From assembly GCF_007115095.1 (NCBI RefSeq), contig NZ_SULH01000006.1, forward strand, positions 1 through 64,000: DNA of 64,000 nt, written 5' to 3'. The translations under genes and the position numbers were made by a program. Below, piece by piece: positions 22,968 to 33,877 of the stretch. Under the pieces are notes generated by a model. The model did no database searches. It was not told the DNA's origin and was given only the letters and a program-made list of their open reading frames with translations. Position 1 is the first letter of the stretch. Every line of letters starts with the position of its first letter. Source of the stretch: Levilactobacillus enshiensis (lineage in GTDB: Bacteria; Bacillota; Bacilli; Lactobacillales; Lactobacillaceae).

Positions 22968-24110
22968 TTAGTTCTTTGGCTTGTACGTTGAGGCCGCCGA
23001 GTTATCACTCAGTGGGATAAAATCGTAAGCCAGTTGATCTTGCACCTTGAATTCATCCAAAGCGAGTTGGATCAAGCGGTCGATCAGGTCGGCGTAGCTA
23101 ATCCCCGTTGCTTGCCACAGTTGTGGATACAAGCTGATGTTGGTGAACCCAGGCAAGGTGTTGACCTCACCCACGTACGGTACGCCATCCTTGGAGACCA
23201 GATAATCGATACGGGCCATCCCTTTGAGGCCTAACGCCGCATAGGTTTGAAGACCCATTTGTGTAATCTCTTGCGTTAAGTCTTCTGGTAATTCGACGGG
23301 AACTTCAAAGGTCACGCCGCTAGCATCGACGAACTTGTTGTTGTAATCGTAGAAGACATCTGACTTCGGTACCCGAATCGCACCCAATTTAGAGGCTTCG
23401 GGATGTTCATTACCCAAAATGGAAATTTCGACTTCCTCGGGACCGTCGATCGTTTGTTCAACCAGTACTTTGTAATCGTACCGGAAAGCGTCAGCAATGC
23501 CATCGTTGTACTCTTGGGCATTGCCTGCTTTGTGAATCCCAACCGAAGACCCTTGGTTCGCGGGCTTGATGAAGACGTTGTCGCCTAATTTAGCTTGGAC
23601 CGTGGCGTAATCAAATGCGTCGCGGTTATCCGGCGTTAACACCACGTATTTCGTGTTGCGAATACCATGAGCCGTCAAAACCTGCTTCGTCATATCCTTA
23701 TCAAAGGACACAGCCGATGCCAAGACGCCACTCCCCACATAAGGCTTTTTCAGTAAGCGAAAAAGCCCTTGGATCGTACCGTCTTCACCCAAATTACCAT
23801 GGATAATTGGGAAGAAAACATCGATGTCCTTTGCCTGGGATAAATTCCAAATGGGTGCCAATGGGTTGGAAGGGTCTACCTGGGTCTTTTCCTCAGTCGC
23901 CACAGCGGCCTCGTCTTCACCATCGAAGACACGCCGTGAAGCGGCATCACTCAGTACAAAACCATCCCGCGTCAGTAAAAATAGACTAACATCGTAGTTG
24001 GCTTTATCCATTGCATCGTAGATGTTGTGGGCAGAACGCTTAGACACATCATGCTCCGAGGAATTACCACCGAATAATAGACCTACGTGTAACTTGCTTT
24101 TCGTTTCCAT
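22968..24110 (-). CDS. ddl: D-alanine--D-alanine/D-lactate ligase, Phe-type
   Basis: About 380 residues of the ATP-grasp Ddl family, which joins the two terminal residues of the peptidoglycan stem. Signatures include GGNSSEHDVS near the N-terminus, HGNLGEDGTIQG and PANQGSSVGI. The omega-loop motif reads YDYNNKF, ending in Phe where D-Ala-D-Ala ligases have Tyr (E. coli DdlB Tyr216). Phe marks D-Ala-D-lactate ligases of vancomycin-resistant lactobacilli and Leuconostoc. ATG 24110 has AGGATGAG upstream; ATG 24122 is the alternative. A terminator follows. Confidence 0.92.
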   Translation of the reverse strand: METKSKLHVGLLFGGNSSEHDVSKRSAHNIYDAMDKANYDVSLFLLTRDGFVLSDAASRRVFDGEDEAAVATEEKTQVDPSNPLAPIWNLSQAKDIDVFFPIIHGNLGEDGTIQGLFRLLKKPYVGSGVLASAVSFDKDMTKQVLTAHGIRNTKYVVLTPDNRDAFDYATVQAKLGDNVFIKPANQGSSVGIHKAGNAQEYNDGIADAFRYDYKVLVEQTIDGPEEVEISILGNEHPEASKLGAIRVPKSDVFYDYNNKFVDASGVTFEVPVELPEDLTQEITQMGLQTYAALGLKGMARIDYLVSKDGVPYVGEVNTLPGFTNISLYPQLWQATGISYADLIDRLIQLALDEFKVQDQLAYDFIPLSDNSAASTYKPKN

Positions 24111-24184
24111 GTTGTCACTCATCCTATCGTATATATTTCGGTTAGCCTTCAGTATACCATTTCTCCTAAAAATTGAGAATAAAA

Positions 24185-25153
24185 TCAGCCTAAAAAATCG
24201 ATAGTTGAGTTCAAATATTCGCGGAGCTTGACCGGCAGATCTTGATGCAAGCGCAGTGCATCCACTAACCGTTTGCGGTTGAAGAACTGGTTCCAGCCAG
24301 CGATGGTATCTGGCCGCCGCTTATAAGCGACCTGTTGCCGCCACTGTTTGAGGGTCAGTAAGAAGGTCGTTTCGTATAGTGGATGCCGATTAGCCAATTC
24401 GACGAGATACGTTGCCATTCGGTCATTTTCCCCATAGATCAGCGGTGTCGTCAAGCGCTTCAGGCGTTCCATCAAGGTGACGAGTAAGAACAGCTTGTCG
24501 GCACGGGGCAACGTGCTGTTGCCCGCTAAGACCGCGAGCAAGTCCGTAATGGCCGTGTAGGCATGCGCCCAACCCTGATGATTCACGAACCCGCGGGTGT
24601 CCGTCTCCAAGCAAATATAGGTTGCCGTCAGGAGGACGATCTGCCGCAGATCCATCCCCCGCGCTTCGCTGGGATCCATGAAGTGCAGCAATACCGCAAG
24701 TAATGCCAACCGAGCAGAGCGGCCAAAGACGGCCGCATTAGCGGGTTCGAGGATATGATAAAATAGGTCCTGTTGTTGCGTCAGGCGTTCGAACAGATAC
24801 TTCATCTGTGCGGAATCAAATGCGTCTTGCTGTAAGGCATCGTACACCGCAAAGTTAATGCCGTTGTAACGAATCTGGGGGTCGGTTGAGGATAAGTGGT
24901 CGATCAAAACGCCCATTTTTTCCCGCGACAAAGTCACTGGCACATTTTCGCCCAGTTGCCGGGTCAGATCCGTTAGAATGTCTTTTACCCCATCATTATC
25001 GTCGGGGAGCGTCACGGGCGTCCGCCGCTGCCGGTGAATGCCGTCCATCACTTTCCCTAGCCGCGTCCCCAACGATTGGTAGACCTCACCACTTCTGACC
25101 TGTTCATTTAACGTCGCGAGTTGCTGCATGACCGCGCCTATCTGCTCATCCAT
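24185..25153 (-). CDS. DUF2785 family protein
   Basis: A 322-residue helical, soluble protein recognised by FVNHQGWAHAYTAITDLLAVL (about residues 190-210), typical of DUF2785. The family has no known activity. The preferred start is ATG 25153 with TGGAGG upstream; a TTG one codon earlier is possible. It lies between the Band-7 gene and ddl, all leftward, and could be cotranscribed with either. Confidence 0.75.
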   Translation of the reverse strand: MDEQIGAVMQQLATLNEQVRSGEVYQSLGTRLGKVMDGIHRQRRTPVTLPDDNDGVKDILTDLTRQLGENVPVTLSREKMGVLIDHLSSTDPQIRYNGINFAVYDALQQDAFDSAQMKYLFERLTQQQDLFYHILEPANAAVFGRSARLALLAVLLHFMDPSEARGMDLRQIVLLTATYICLETDTRGFVNHQGWAHAYTAITDLLAVLAGNSTLPRADKLFLLVTLMERLKRLTTPLIYGENDRMATYLVELANRHPLYETTFLLTLKQWRQQVAYKRRPDTIAGWNQFFNRKRLVDALRLHQDLPVKLREYLNSTIDFLG

Positions 25154-25174
25154 CAAAAAACCTCCATTATTTGA

Positions 25175-26026
25175 TTACGAATCGACTTTCCCCGTGTTGA
25201 TCACCGGTTGCGAGCCACGTTCATTGATTATTGAAACCATCATATTATTGATCAACTGTAACTTTTGATTATCCGTTAATTTCAGATCCGTCTCGGCACC
25301 CAACCGGTCGATGGCACCTTCCGTAATAGAAACGGCCCCTTCAACGATGATCTTTCGTGCCGACAGGATAGCTTGTGACTGTTGTCGCTGTAACATCGCT
25401 GAGGCAATTTCAGTGGCGTAAGCCAAGTGTGTCAGCCGTGTCTCGATAATTTCAACCCCGGCAACGTTCAAGCGCTCCTGCAATTCCTCAGTCAATCGAT
25501 TGGAGACATCGGTCGGATTACTCCGCAGCGTGAGTTCCTTACCCTCATTAAAGTTGTCATAGGCATATTCCGAAGCCACGTGTCGAATAGCAGATTCGCT
25601 TTGAATCTCCACGAACTGTTCGTAGTCTTCCACGGAGAACAACGCCTTACTGGTATCAACTACCTTGAAGACGATAACTGCAGCAATTTCAACGGGGTTT
25701 CCTTGGAGGTCGTTGACCTTTAGGATAGCGCTATTAAAATTTCGAACCCGCAACGACACCGTCGACTTATTCGTCAGGGGAACCGTTAGATACAGTCCCG
25801 CCTCCCGAATGGTCCCGATGTAACGGCCAAAGAACGTCAGCACCTTAGACTGATTGGGACTGATAATGGTCAGACTGCTGGCGGCCAAAACGGCCACAAC
25901 GATAATCAATCCACCCAAAACAATCATCGTGCCGGTCGCAAGTAAAAATCCACCGCCGATGATCAATGCCAAGACAATGACTAAGCCCAGGTACCCGTTG
26001 ATATGGAACACATTCTTTTCTTCCAT
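25175..26026 (-). CDS. SPFH/Band-7 domain membrane protein
   Basis: About 283 residues. Two hydrophobic stretches at the N-terminus (about residues 10-55) are followed by the SPFH domain (SKVLTFFGRYIGTIREAGLY through VEIIETRLTHLAYA) and a helical C-terminus with AMLQRQQSQAILSARK. These membrane-anchored scaffold proteins organise microdomains and protease access. ATG 26026 follows GGAGTGAGTGAC; GTG 26035 is possible. Confidence 0.85.
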   Translation of the reverse strand: MEEKNVFHINGYLGLVIVLALIIGGGFLLATGTMIVLGGLIIVVAVLAASSLTIISPNQSKVLTFFGRYIGTIREAGLYLTVPLTNKSTVSLRVRNFNSAILKVNDLQGNPVEIAAVIVFKVVDTSKALFSVEDYEQFVEIQSESAIRHVASEYAYDNFNEGKELTLRSNPTDVSNRLTEELQERLNVAGVEIIETRLTHLAYATEIASAMLQRQQSQAILSARKIIVEGAVSITEGAIDRLGAETDLKLTDNQKLQLINNMMVSIINERGSQPVINTGKVDS

Positions 26027-26039
26027 GTCACTCACTCCA

Positions 26040-26436
26040 TTCTCCTAAATTTAAAACTGGTCGTTGACTGACCGCTTTAATGGCCAGCCAACTGTATGTA
26101 AGTCTAACGGTGGCCCCTAACTGATGACACTTGTGGCCATTTAACTAAGGGCGAAAACGTCGAAGCACTGGTCATGTTGTTCTAAGCTAAGCACAGGACA
26201 CCGCCACTTCTCAGGCCAGATTACGTGCCATCAACTGCCTTTGACTATATGTAACCCGTCATCTGACAACTCATGAATTGACCCTACTTAAAACTTCTCG
26301 CCAACTGCCGCCACCTTTATTATACCCGACCACTGATGAAAACCCTAAGTATCTCCTAGAATTATCATTTCCAACAACAGTTGCTCTAAAAATAGGCAAC
26401 ACAGTGGTTAAGTCGCCTTCCCGGCCCATTTTGTCG
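26040..26436. other. Non-coding spacer, nothing recognised
   Basis: About 400 bp between the Band-7 gene and the GcvH-like gene. I see no supported ORF, tRNA or long repeat. Promoters for the Band-7 gene are expected near the left edge. Confidence 0.5.
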
Positions 26437-26439
26437 TAC

Positions 26440-26471
26440 AAAAAAAGCGTCATTCCCGTAAGGAATAACGC
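26440..26471 (-). terminator. Intrinsic terminator of the rodA-gcvH transcript
   Basis: GCGTCATTCC (26447-26456) pairs with GGAATAACGC (26462-26471) apart from one mismatch; leftward RNA continues with U7. Confidence 0.8.
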
Positions 26472-26488
26472 CATGCTTCAGTTCGCGT

Positions 26489-26791
26489 TTAGTCCTCTTG
26501 AACGTCAACGAACCATGCAGCATCTACATCGCTACCGTTTAAAGCATCGAAATCGTTGGCCAAGGCTGGGTTAACAGCGGTAACCTTACCGGAAACAGGG
26601 CTAGGAATATCAGAAACCGCCTTGTCAGCTTCAACGCTCAACAGGTTTTCACCCTTCTTCACATCGTCGCCAACTGCTGGCAATTTTGCAAACTTGATTG
26701 TCCCAAGTTCATCTTGCCCCTCAGTCGTTAAACCAATCCGCGTACCGTCGTTAACAGCTTTCGTCCAGAAATACTTTACCATTTCACTCAT
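26489..26791 (-). CDS. GcvH-like lipoyl-domain protein, no GcvPT partners nearby
   Basis: A 100-residue biotinyl/lipoyl-fold protein with the lipoyl-lysine site SVEADKAVSDIPSPVSGKV near residues 52-70. GcvH carries the aminomethyl group in glycine cleavage, but no other gcv gene is seen here and lactobacilli often lack the pathway. It may instead serve in lipoate relay or as a GcvH-L type protein. It is 17 bp after rodA and probably cotranscribed. RBS AGAAGGAGACTG precedes ATG. Confidence 0.82.
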   Translation of the reverse strand: MSEMVKYFWTKAVNDGTRIGLTTEGQDELGTIKFAKLPAVGDDVKKGENLLSVEADKAVSDIPSPVSGKVTAVNPALANDFDALNGSDVDAAWFVDVQED

Positions 26792-26808
26792 GTGTAAACA
26801 GTCTCCTT

Positions 26809-28014
26809 CTACTTAAACGATTCGTTACGACTAAACATGTAACTCTTATAATGATACCTCATTGACATGATTAAGCCAATCCCTATCAGGTTCCCAATCA
26901 ATGCGGACCCCCCTTGACTAACAAACGGCAAGGGAATCCCCGTTAGTGGTAAGAGACCAATACTCATCCCAATGTTTTCGAACACGTGGAAGAGAATCAT
27001 CATGATGACCCCGGTCGAGATGTAGGCGTAGAACACGTTCTTAGTGTCGAACGTGACCCGAATCATTTGGTAGATCAACAGAAAGTACAAGAAAATCAAG
27101 ATACAACCACCAATGAACCCAAAGTTTTCCCCAACTACGGAGAAGACCATGTCAGATTCACGAACGGGCACATACACGTGAGACACGTTGAAGCCGGTCC
27201 CAAAGATACCACCGGAGCCAATGGCCTTCATACTTTGCCAGAGTTGGTACCCCGAGTTAGAGGTATCTGATGAGGGATGTAGCCAGTTATCGACACGTGA
27301 GAATTGGTAGGCTTGAAAACCGACCTTCTCCAGAATCTTCCGACCAAAGTCCGTGGTCACCAACGTCAGCGCACCACCCCCGACAATCGCCACCGTCCCA
27401 AAGGCCGGCGCGATAATCTTCCAGGTGATTCCAGAAACCAGTAAGACCCCACCCACGATGGCAAAGAACACCAGCATGGTCCCGAAGTCATTTTGCAGCT
27501 TTAATAAGACCGCCACCGGTAACGTCCACAAAATCAATTTACCGATCAATACCCAATCCGTCCGCACCGTGTGCAGGGGATTGGCGTTGTTGTGTTCCGT
27601 CACTACCCGGGCCAGCATCAAGATGAAGGCGGGTTTCATGACTTCTGAAGGTTGAAAGGTCAGTGAGCCAATGGCAAACCAACTTTTGGCTCCGGTATTT
27701 TGGTAGTAAGCCCGACTGTAAAGGACCAAGACGGCTACCAACAGGAAGATTCCTAACCAGTAGAGCACCGGTGCCACCTTCCACAGTTGCTCTGAATCGA
27801 ATTGCATAATAATCACGATGGCGACCGTCCCAATGACATACCACATCAATTGAGAAACTACGGCCGATGTAATGCTGGTGGCACTACTATCGTGGGTCGC
27901 CGCCACGTAGATCGATGCTAGCCCAATCAGCGCTAACATCAGGACACAGAAGATAATTCCCCAATCGATTCGGGAATCAGGCTCGCTTCGTTGTTCCGTC
28001 GCATTCTTTGCCAC
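26809..28014 (-). CDS. rodA: RodA/FtsW family peptidoglycan glycosyltransferase
   Basis: A 401-residue SEDS protein with about ten membrane helices. Visible SEDS signatures include AKSWFAIGSLTFQPSEVMKP (residues ~115-135), VVGENFGFIGG and the C-terminal GIPLPFVSQGGSALIGN. It polymerises lipid II during elongation. The mbl, yidD and DUF2969 neighbours support RodA rather than FtsW. The start is GTG with AAGGAGCAATCATT upstream. Confidence 0.9.
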   Translation of the reverse strand: MAKNATEQRSEPDSRIDWGIIFCVLMLALIGLASIYVAATHDSSATSITSAVVSQLMWYVIGTVAIVIIMQFDSEQLWKVAPVLYWLGIFLLVAVLVLYSRAYYQNTGAKSWFAIGSLTFQPSEVMKPAFILMLARVVTEHNNANPLHTVRTDWVLIGKLILWTLPVAVLLKLQNDFGTMLVFFAIVGGVLLVSGITWKIIAPAFGTVAIVGGGALTLVTTDFGRKILEKVGFQAYQFSRVDNWLHPSSDTSNSGYQLWQSMKAIGSGGIFGTGFNVSHVYVPVRESDMVFSVVGENFGFIGGCILIFLYFLLIYQMIRVTFDTKNVFYAYISTGVIMMILFHVFENIGMSIGLLPLTGIPLPFVSQGGSALIGNLIGIGLIMSMRYHYKSYMFSRNESFK

Positions 28015-28220
28015 AATGATTGCTCCTTAATTCAAAATAGATTATTCCCTTGGCTCTGGCGTGACCCGTGGCCAGTTTCTTGTCATTGGTCACGCCCATT
28101 TAAACGCCAAGACGTCCAGTCTGTCGCGTAAAAGACCGGCCGCGTTGTACACGCTCATTGTAAGTATAAAGGCCGAAGTGTACGATAACGTCACACTCCG
28201 GCCAACTTTACTAAAATTTA

Positions 28221-28445
28221 TTAACCGCGATGCAGGTGGTAATCCCGCAACAGGAGTTCGACACCTTCGTCAACCGTCTTAACTCGGTAAACGTCGCCGT
28301 CATTCAATTGGGCTTCAAAACGGTCGTCCATTGGGGTAACCGTCCCAATCGTCTCGTCGCCAATCTTTAACACGGACATCGTGCCACCGTCCGGCAACTT
28401 TTGGTCGTCAACGGTGACTTCTACAGATTTTTCTCGTTTGCTCAT
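28221..28445 (-). CDS. DUF2969 family protein
   Basis: A 74-residue protein with the pattern GGTMSVLKIGDETIGTV and FEAQLNDGDVYRVKTVDEGV, characteristic of DUF2969 in lactobacilli. Function unknown. RBS AAAGGAGAG precedes ATG, and the gene follows yidD by 12 bp. The 206-bp gap to rodA holds no gene. Confidence 0.8.
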   Translation of the reverse strand: MSKREKSVEVTVDDQKLPDGGTMSVLKIGDETIGTVTPMDDRFEAQLNDGDVYRVKTVDEGVELLLRDYHLHRG

Positions 28446-28457
28446 GCCAACTCTCCT

Positions 28458-28751
28458 TTACTTGATGGGGGGTTCTTGATCCAATTTCATGGCGTCACGG
28501 TATTCTTTCTCCGCTGCCACGTTACGTTTCAGGGTGAAATGGTCCGGTACAGGATCCACGCCACCCCGAACGAACGGCTGACACCGTAAGATTCGTGCGA
28601 TGCCCATGAGGCTTCCCTTAAATGCACCGTGCTTCTCTAAGGCCTGCAACATATAGGTTGAACAGGTCGGATAATACCGACAGGTTGGTGGGAACAGTGG
28701 TGAAATAAACCGCTGATACCCGCGGACCAAGAAGCTTAGTAGGTGGCGCAT
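28458..28751 (-). CDS. yidD: Membrane protein insertion efficiency factor
   Basis: A 97-residue YidD homologue, a peripheral membrane protein that aids YidC-dependent insertion. It starts with an amphipathic segment ([18 protein letters not shown]) and carries the hallmark [15 protein letters not shown] and RILRCQPF with conserved Cys. RBS AAAGGGGGACTGGCG precedes ATG. It follows mbl by 24 bp. Confidence 0.92.
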   Translation of the reverse strand: MRHLLSFLVRGYQRFISPLFPPTCRYYPTCSTYMLQALEKHGAFKGSLMGIARILRCQPFVRGGVDPVPDHFTLKRNVAAEKEYRDAMKLDQEPPIK

Positions 28752-28775
28752 CGCCAGTCCCCCTTTAATGACTTA

Positions 28776-29783
28776 CTAGTCGTTGTTTTCCTTTGCCGTC
28801 TTCGTATCCATGTGTTCCAACAGAACACCGGCACCCTTAGCCACGTTATCCAGTGGGTCTTCGGAAATGATGACGGGCACCGTCAAGCGTTCTGAGAACA
28901 ACTTGTCGATACCATCCAACAAAGCACCCCCACCGGTCAACATAATGCCCCGGTCGATGATGTCCGCAGCCAATTCCGGTGGTGTCGTTTCCAACACCGC
29001 CATGGCAGCGGAAACAATCTGCTCAACGGAATCGTGAATGGCTTCTTCGACTTCAGCGGCGGTAATCGTCACTTCAGTTGGCATCCCACTCACGGAATCC
29101 CGGCCACGAACATCCATGGTCTTGTCGTTGTTCCCAGGTTCTGGGTAAGCCGTCCCAATCTTGATCTTGATGGTTTCAGCGGTCCGTTCCCCAATTACGA
29201 GGTTGTGGTTCCGCTTAACGTAGTTGACGATTTCAGAGTTCATCCGGTCACCAGCAACGCGAATTGAACGACTAGCAACGATATCACCCAAGGAGAGAAT
29301 CGCAATGTCACTGGTTCCCCCACCCATGTCGATCACCATGTTACCACTAGGCTTAAAGATATCCATTCCGGCACCCAGCGCAGCGACCTTAGGTTCAGCT
29401 TCCAAGTAAACCTTGGCGCCACCAGACTTTTCGGCGGCCTGAATGATGGCCTTGCGTTCAATTTCCGTGATGTTCGTTGGTGCACAGATCATAATGTTAG
29501 GCTTGGATAAAAAGCCTTTGACACTAAGTTTGTTAATGAAATAGGAGAGCATAGCTTCGGTAATATCGAAATCAGAAATGACCCCGTCCTTAAGGGGACG
29601 AATTGCCCGAATGTTGCCTGGTGTCCGTCCAACCATTCGGTAAGCTTCTGAGCCCACCGCTAATACCTTATCCGTCTTGGTATCGATTGCCACAACGGAC
29701 GGTTCGTTTAATACAATACCCTTACCGACCACGTAAATTAAAACATTCGCGGTTCCTAGGTCAATTCCAATGTCTTTCGCCAT
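28776..29783 (-). CDS. mbl: Rod-shape protein MreB/Mbl
   Basis: A 335-residue actin-fold protein that guides elongation synthesis along the cell cylinder. Phosphate-binding loops DLGTANVLIYVVG (residues ~8-20) and DMGGGTSDIAILSLG (~157-171) are clear. The variant sequence and the position after murA are typical of Mbl in lactobacilli; MreB proper usually sits with mreCD. RBS CAGGAGGACGC precedes ATG. Confidence 0.9.
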   Translation of the reverse strand: MAKDIGIDLGTANVLIYVVGKGIVLNEPSVVAIDTKTDKVLAVGSEAYRMVGRTPGNIRAIRPLKDGVISDFDITEAMLSYFINKLSVKGFLSKPNIMICAPTNITEIERKAIIQAAEKSGGAKVYLEAEPKVAALGAGMDIFKPSGNMVIDMGGGTSDIAILSLGDIVASRSIRVAGDRMNSEIVNYVKRNHNLVIGERTAETIKIKIGTAYPEPGNNDKTMDVRGRDSVSGMPTEVTITAAEVEEAIHDSVEQIVSAAMAVLETTPPELAADIIDRGIMLTGGGALLDGIDKLFSERLTVPVIISEDPLDNVAKGAGVLLEHMDTKTAKENND

Positions 29784-29829
29784 ACTTATGCGTCCTCCTG
29801 ATTTTTAATGCCAATTTTCAACATTTCAT

Positions 29830-30196
29830 TATACCATAATCCTTGCGAACACTAAATGATTTCTCGGGGAATGTTCGGTTAAGGCCCCTTGTTATCGCTT
29901 TCTTTAACTAAACCAGCCTTGAGGTGCTCGCCAGCTCAGTTTGACCACTACCAGTATTGGCTTATCTTATATAAACCTACCAGTTAGGTCAAAATATCAG
30001 TCGCTGTTAACTATAATATATCATTCGACTTAATTAACGATATGATATGACCCATCCAGCCTGCTTCAAGTACGGCAGTTTACGATTGAAACGATCTGAT
30101 TTTCTACACGGAAACTGACTCCCACCCATGGCTCCTGCCCTGCCGATAGCACGCGACACTCAGCTTCAAAATCAGCCCATCACACTGAACGGAAAC
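29830..30196. other. Non-coding spacer upstream of mbl
   Basis: About 370 bp between the murA terminator and mbl. No gene, tRNA or strong repeat is visible. Promoters for mbl are expected near 29800-29900. Confidence 0.5.
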
Positions 30197-30221
30197 AAAA
30201 AGGTGGCAAACACTGCCACCT
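30197..30221 (-). terminator. Intrinsic terminator of murA
   Basis: AGGTGGCA (30201-30208) and TGCCACCT (30214-30221) form a perfect stem; leftward RNA continues TTTTTGTTT. Confidence 0.88.
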
Positions 30222-30230
30222 CATGATTAC

Positions 30231-31538
30231 TTAATTATTAACGTGCGTGTTCTTCAGAACAACCGTGTCATCGTCAGGAACATTGATTCGTTTAACTTCG
30301 GCACCCAGTGCAGTCAACTTCTTGTGGAAATCATAGTAACCGCGGTCGAGGTACTTCAGATTCGTGACTTGTGTATAGCCATCGGCAACCAATCCTGCGA
30401 GGACTAAGGCAGCTGCGGCTCGTAAGTCCGTTGCAGCGACTTCAGCACCATTAAAATCAGTTGGGCCATGCATCACGACCGTCCGACCATTGATTTGGAA
30501 TTGGGCGTTCATCCGACGTAACTCTTCCAAATGCATGAAGCGGTTTTCAAATACCGTTTCGGTCATGGTGCTAGTCCCCTCAGCAGCCAATTGTAAAATC
30601 GTCATCTGTGGCTGCATGTCGGTTGGGAAGCCCGGATAAGGCAACGTCTTAACATCCGTTGGCTTGAGCTTGTCTGGACCGATTACCCGGATACCAGCAG
30701 GTTCCTCAGTCACTTGAACACCCATTTCTTGTAGCTTAGAAATTAAAGGTTTGTTATGTTCAACGATACCATCCTTAATCAACACGTTTCCGTGTGTCAA
30801 AGCGGCACCCACCATAAACGTTCCTGCTTCGATGCGGTCTTGAACGACACTGTGTTCGGCACCGTGCATCTTCTCAACCCCATCGATCCGCAACGTTTCA
30901 GTTCCAGCACCGCGGACCCGCGCACCCATCTTGTTCAAGACGTTTGCTAAGTCAACGATTTCTGGTTCACGGGCAACGTTATCGATTACCGTTGTCCCTT
31001 CAGCCAAGCAAGCTGCCATCATAATATTTTGTGTAGCACCTACACTTGGGAAATCTAAGTAGATGTGACTGCCCTGTAATCGGTCGGCAAAGGCTTCAAT
31101 GTAGCCATCGTGTTGTTCGATCCGCGCACCCAATGCTTCGAGACCCTTTAAATGCAAATCAATTGGTCGCGTACCAATGGCACAACCGCCAGGTAACGCT
31201 ACCCGAGCATGGCCAAGGCGAGCCAATAACGGCCCCATAACGACAATTGAAGCCCGCATCTTGGAGACATATTCAAACGGCGCTTCACTGGAAACTTGTT
31301 TCGTGGCGTCAATCGTCACTTCCCGCTTTGCTTCGTCAAAATCGACGCGCAAGTTCAGAAAGCGAAGAACCTTATTCATTGTATAAACATCAGACAAAAC
31401 CGGAACATTTGCTAAATGAGTGAGTCCGTCTTGAGCCAGAATGGAAGCTGCTAAGATTGGCAACACGGCATTCTTGGCCCCTTCAATGTGGACCACACCA
31501 GATAAGCGGTTCCCACCATGAACAACAATTTTTTCCAT
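30231..31538 (-). CDS. murA: UDP-GlcNAc 1-carboxyvinyltransferase
   Basis: A 435-residue EPSP-synthase-fold enzyme that adds enolpyruvate to UDP-GlcNAc, the first committed step of peptidoglycan synthesis. The active-site loop [16 protein letters not shown] carries the catalytic Cys, so the enzyme should be fosfomycin-sensitive. ATG 31538 is chosen because TTTGGAGGTATCCC precedes it; an upstream in-frame start adds ten unlikely residues. It is in the usual lactobacillus order after the atp operon and DUF1146 gene. Confidence 0.93.
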   Translation of the reverse strand: MEKIVVHGGNRLSGVVHIEGAKNAVLPILAASILAQDGLTHLANVPVLSDVYTMNKVLRFLNLRVDFDEAKREVTIDATKQVSSEAPFEYVSKMRASIVVMGPLLARLGHARVALPGGCAIGTRPIDLHLKGLEALGARIEQHDGYIEAFADRLQGSHIYLDFPSVGATQNIMMAACLAEGTTVIDNVAREPEIVDLANVLNKMGARVRGAGTETLRIDGVEKMHGAEHSVVQDRIEAGTFMVGAALTHGNVLIKDGIVEHNKPLISKLQEMGVQVTEEPAGIRVIGPDKLKPTDVKTLPYPGFPTDMQPQMTILQLAAEGTSTMTETVFENRFMHLEELRRMNAQFQINGRTVVMHGPTDFNGAEVAATDLRAAAALVLAGLVADGYTQVTNLKYLDRGYYDFHKKLTALGAEVKRINVPDDDTVVLKNTHVNN

Positions 31539-31568
31539 GGGATACCTCCAAAGATTTTTATAGGCCAA

Positions 31569-31796
31569 TCACAATAGATAGCCCAGATTACGAACATTAT
31601 TGATGAAGTCCAAAAAGAATGAGCTACAGGCAAAACCGACCGCAACCGCTAACATCACAATCAAGACGCGCGATTGGCGGGGGTAAAACGTCATTAGTCG
31701 CTCAATGTGCAACGCTGAAATCGCCCAAAATGCTAACGCGATAAAAGACAAGTGACTGATGATCGTTAATATGGCCTGTAACCCAATGAGTTTCAT
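31569..31796 (-). CDS. DUF1146 family small membrane protein (YwzB-like)
   Basis: A 75-residue protein with two membrane helices (about residues 5-28 and 44-66). B. subtilis YwzB holds the same position between atpC and murA. Function unknown. RBS TTAGGAAGGATTGAGG precedes ATG. Leftward transcription likely continues into murA 30 bp later. Confidence 0.88.
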   Translation of the reverse strand: MKLIGLQAILTIISHLSFIALAFWAISALHIERLMTFYPRQSRVLIVMLAVAVGFACSSFFLDFINNVRNLGYLL

Positions 31797-31940
31797 TACC
31801 TCAATCCTTCCTAAACATTCTCACTAACTATAGCATAATTTTTCGTGTGTGTCCTTGGGATTCCTTTAAAAACGGCATTTGTAATATTACAATTATTTTT
31901 ATTAACCCCATTGACTGAACGAACCTGTCAACAGGGTATC

Positions 31941-31974
31941 AAAAAAGCGAGCACTTCGCAATGGAAGTGCTCGC
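31941..31974 (-). terminator. Intrinsic terminator of the atp operon
   Basis: GCGAGCACTTC (31947-31957) and GAAGTGCTCGC (31964-31974) form a perfect 11-bp stem, followed leftward by U6. Confidence 0.92.
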
Positions 31975-32006
31975 TTAAAGCGAACCAAAAATGGTTTACA
32001 CAATAT

Positions 32007-32426
32007 TTAATGATTAGCGACGTTAATCCGGTTGATGGCACGTCGCAAAGCAACTTCAGCCCGTGCTAAAGTGTCTGGATCATGAGACTCTTGTGCCTTC
32101 TTGATCGTCTCTTCAGCCCGTTGACGAGCACTCTGCGCCCGGTCAACATCAATATCGTCTTGACGTTCCGCACTGTCTGCAACAATGGTTGCCACGTTGT
32201 CGGAAAACTCAATGAAACCGCCGTTTACGGCAATTTCATCTTCGTGATCGCCTAATTTTACCCGCGTCTCATCAACTTCTAGTGAAGCGATGAGCGGCAC
32301 GTGATTCGGCATGATCCCTAATTCACCAATTGTCGTCTTGACAACCAGCAAATCACTGTCTCCTTCATAGACGCGACCATCAGGGGTAACGATACTAACA
32401 GATAACACTGATTGATTATCAGCCAA
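32007..32426 (-). CDS. atpC: ATP synthase epsilon subunit
   Basis: The 139-residue epsilon subunit of F1, which regulates coupling and inhibits ATPase activity. It has the N-terminal beta-sandwich (SIVTPDGRVYEGDSDLL) and a C-terminal helical hairpin. The start is TTG with GGGAGGGATTC upstream. Last gene of the operon, 14 bp after atpD, followed by the strong terminator. Confidence 0.95.
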   Translation of the reverse strand: MADNQSVLSVSIVTPDGRVYEGDSDLLVVKTTIGELGIMPNHVPLIASLEVDETRVKLGDHEDEIAVNGGFIEFSDNVATIVADSAERQDDIDVDRAQSARQRAEETIKKAQESHDPDTLARAEVALRRAINRINVANH

Positions 32427-32439
32427 TTAGAATCCCTCC

Positions 32440-33861
<1,422 letters not shown>

Positions 33862-33877
33862 TTAATTCCTCCCGTCA

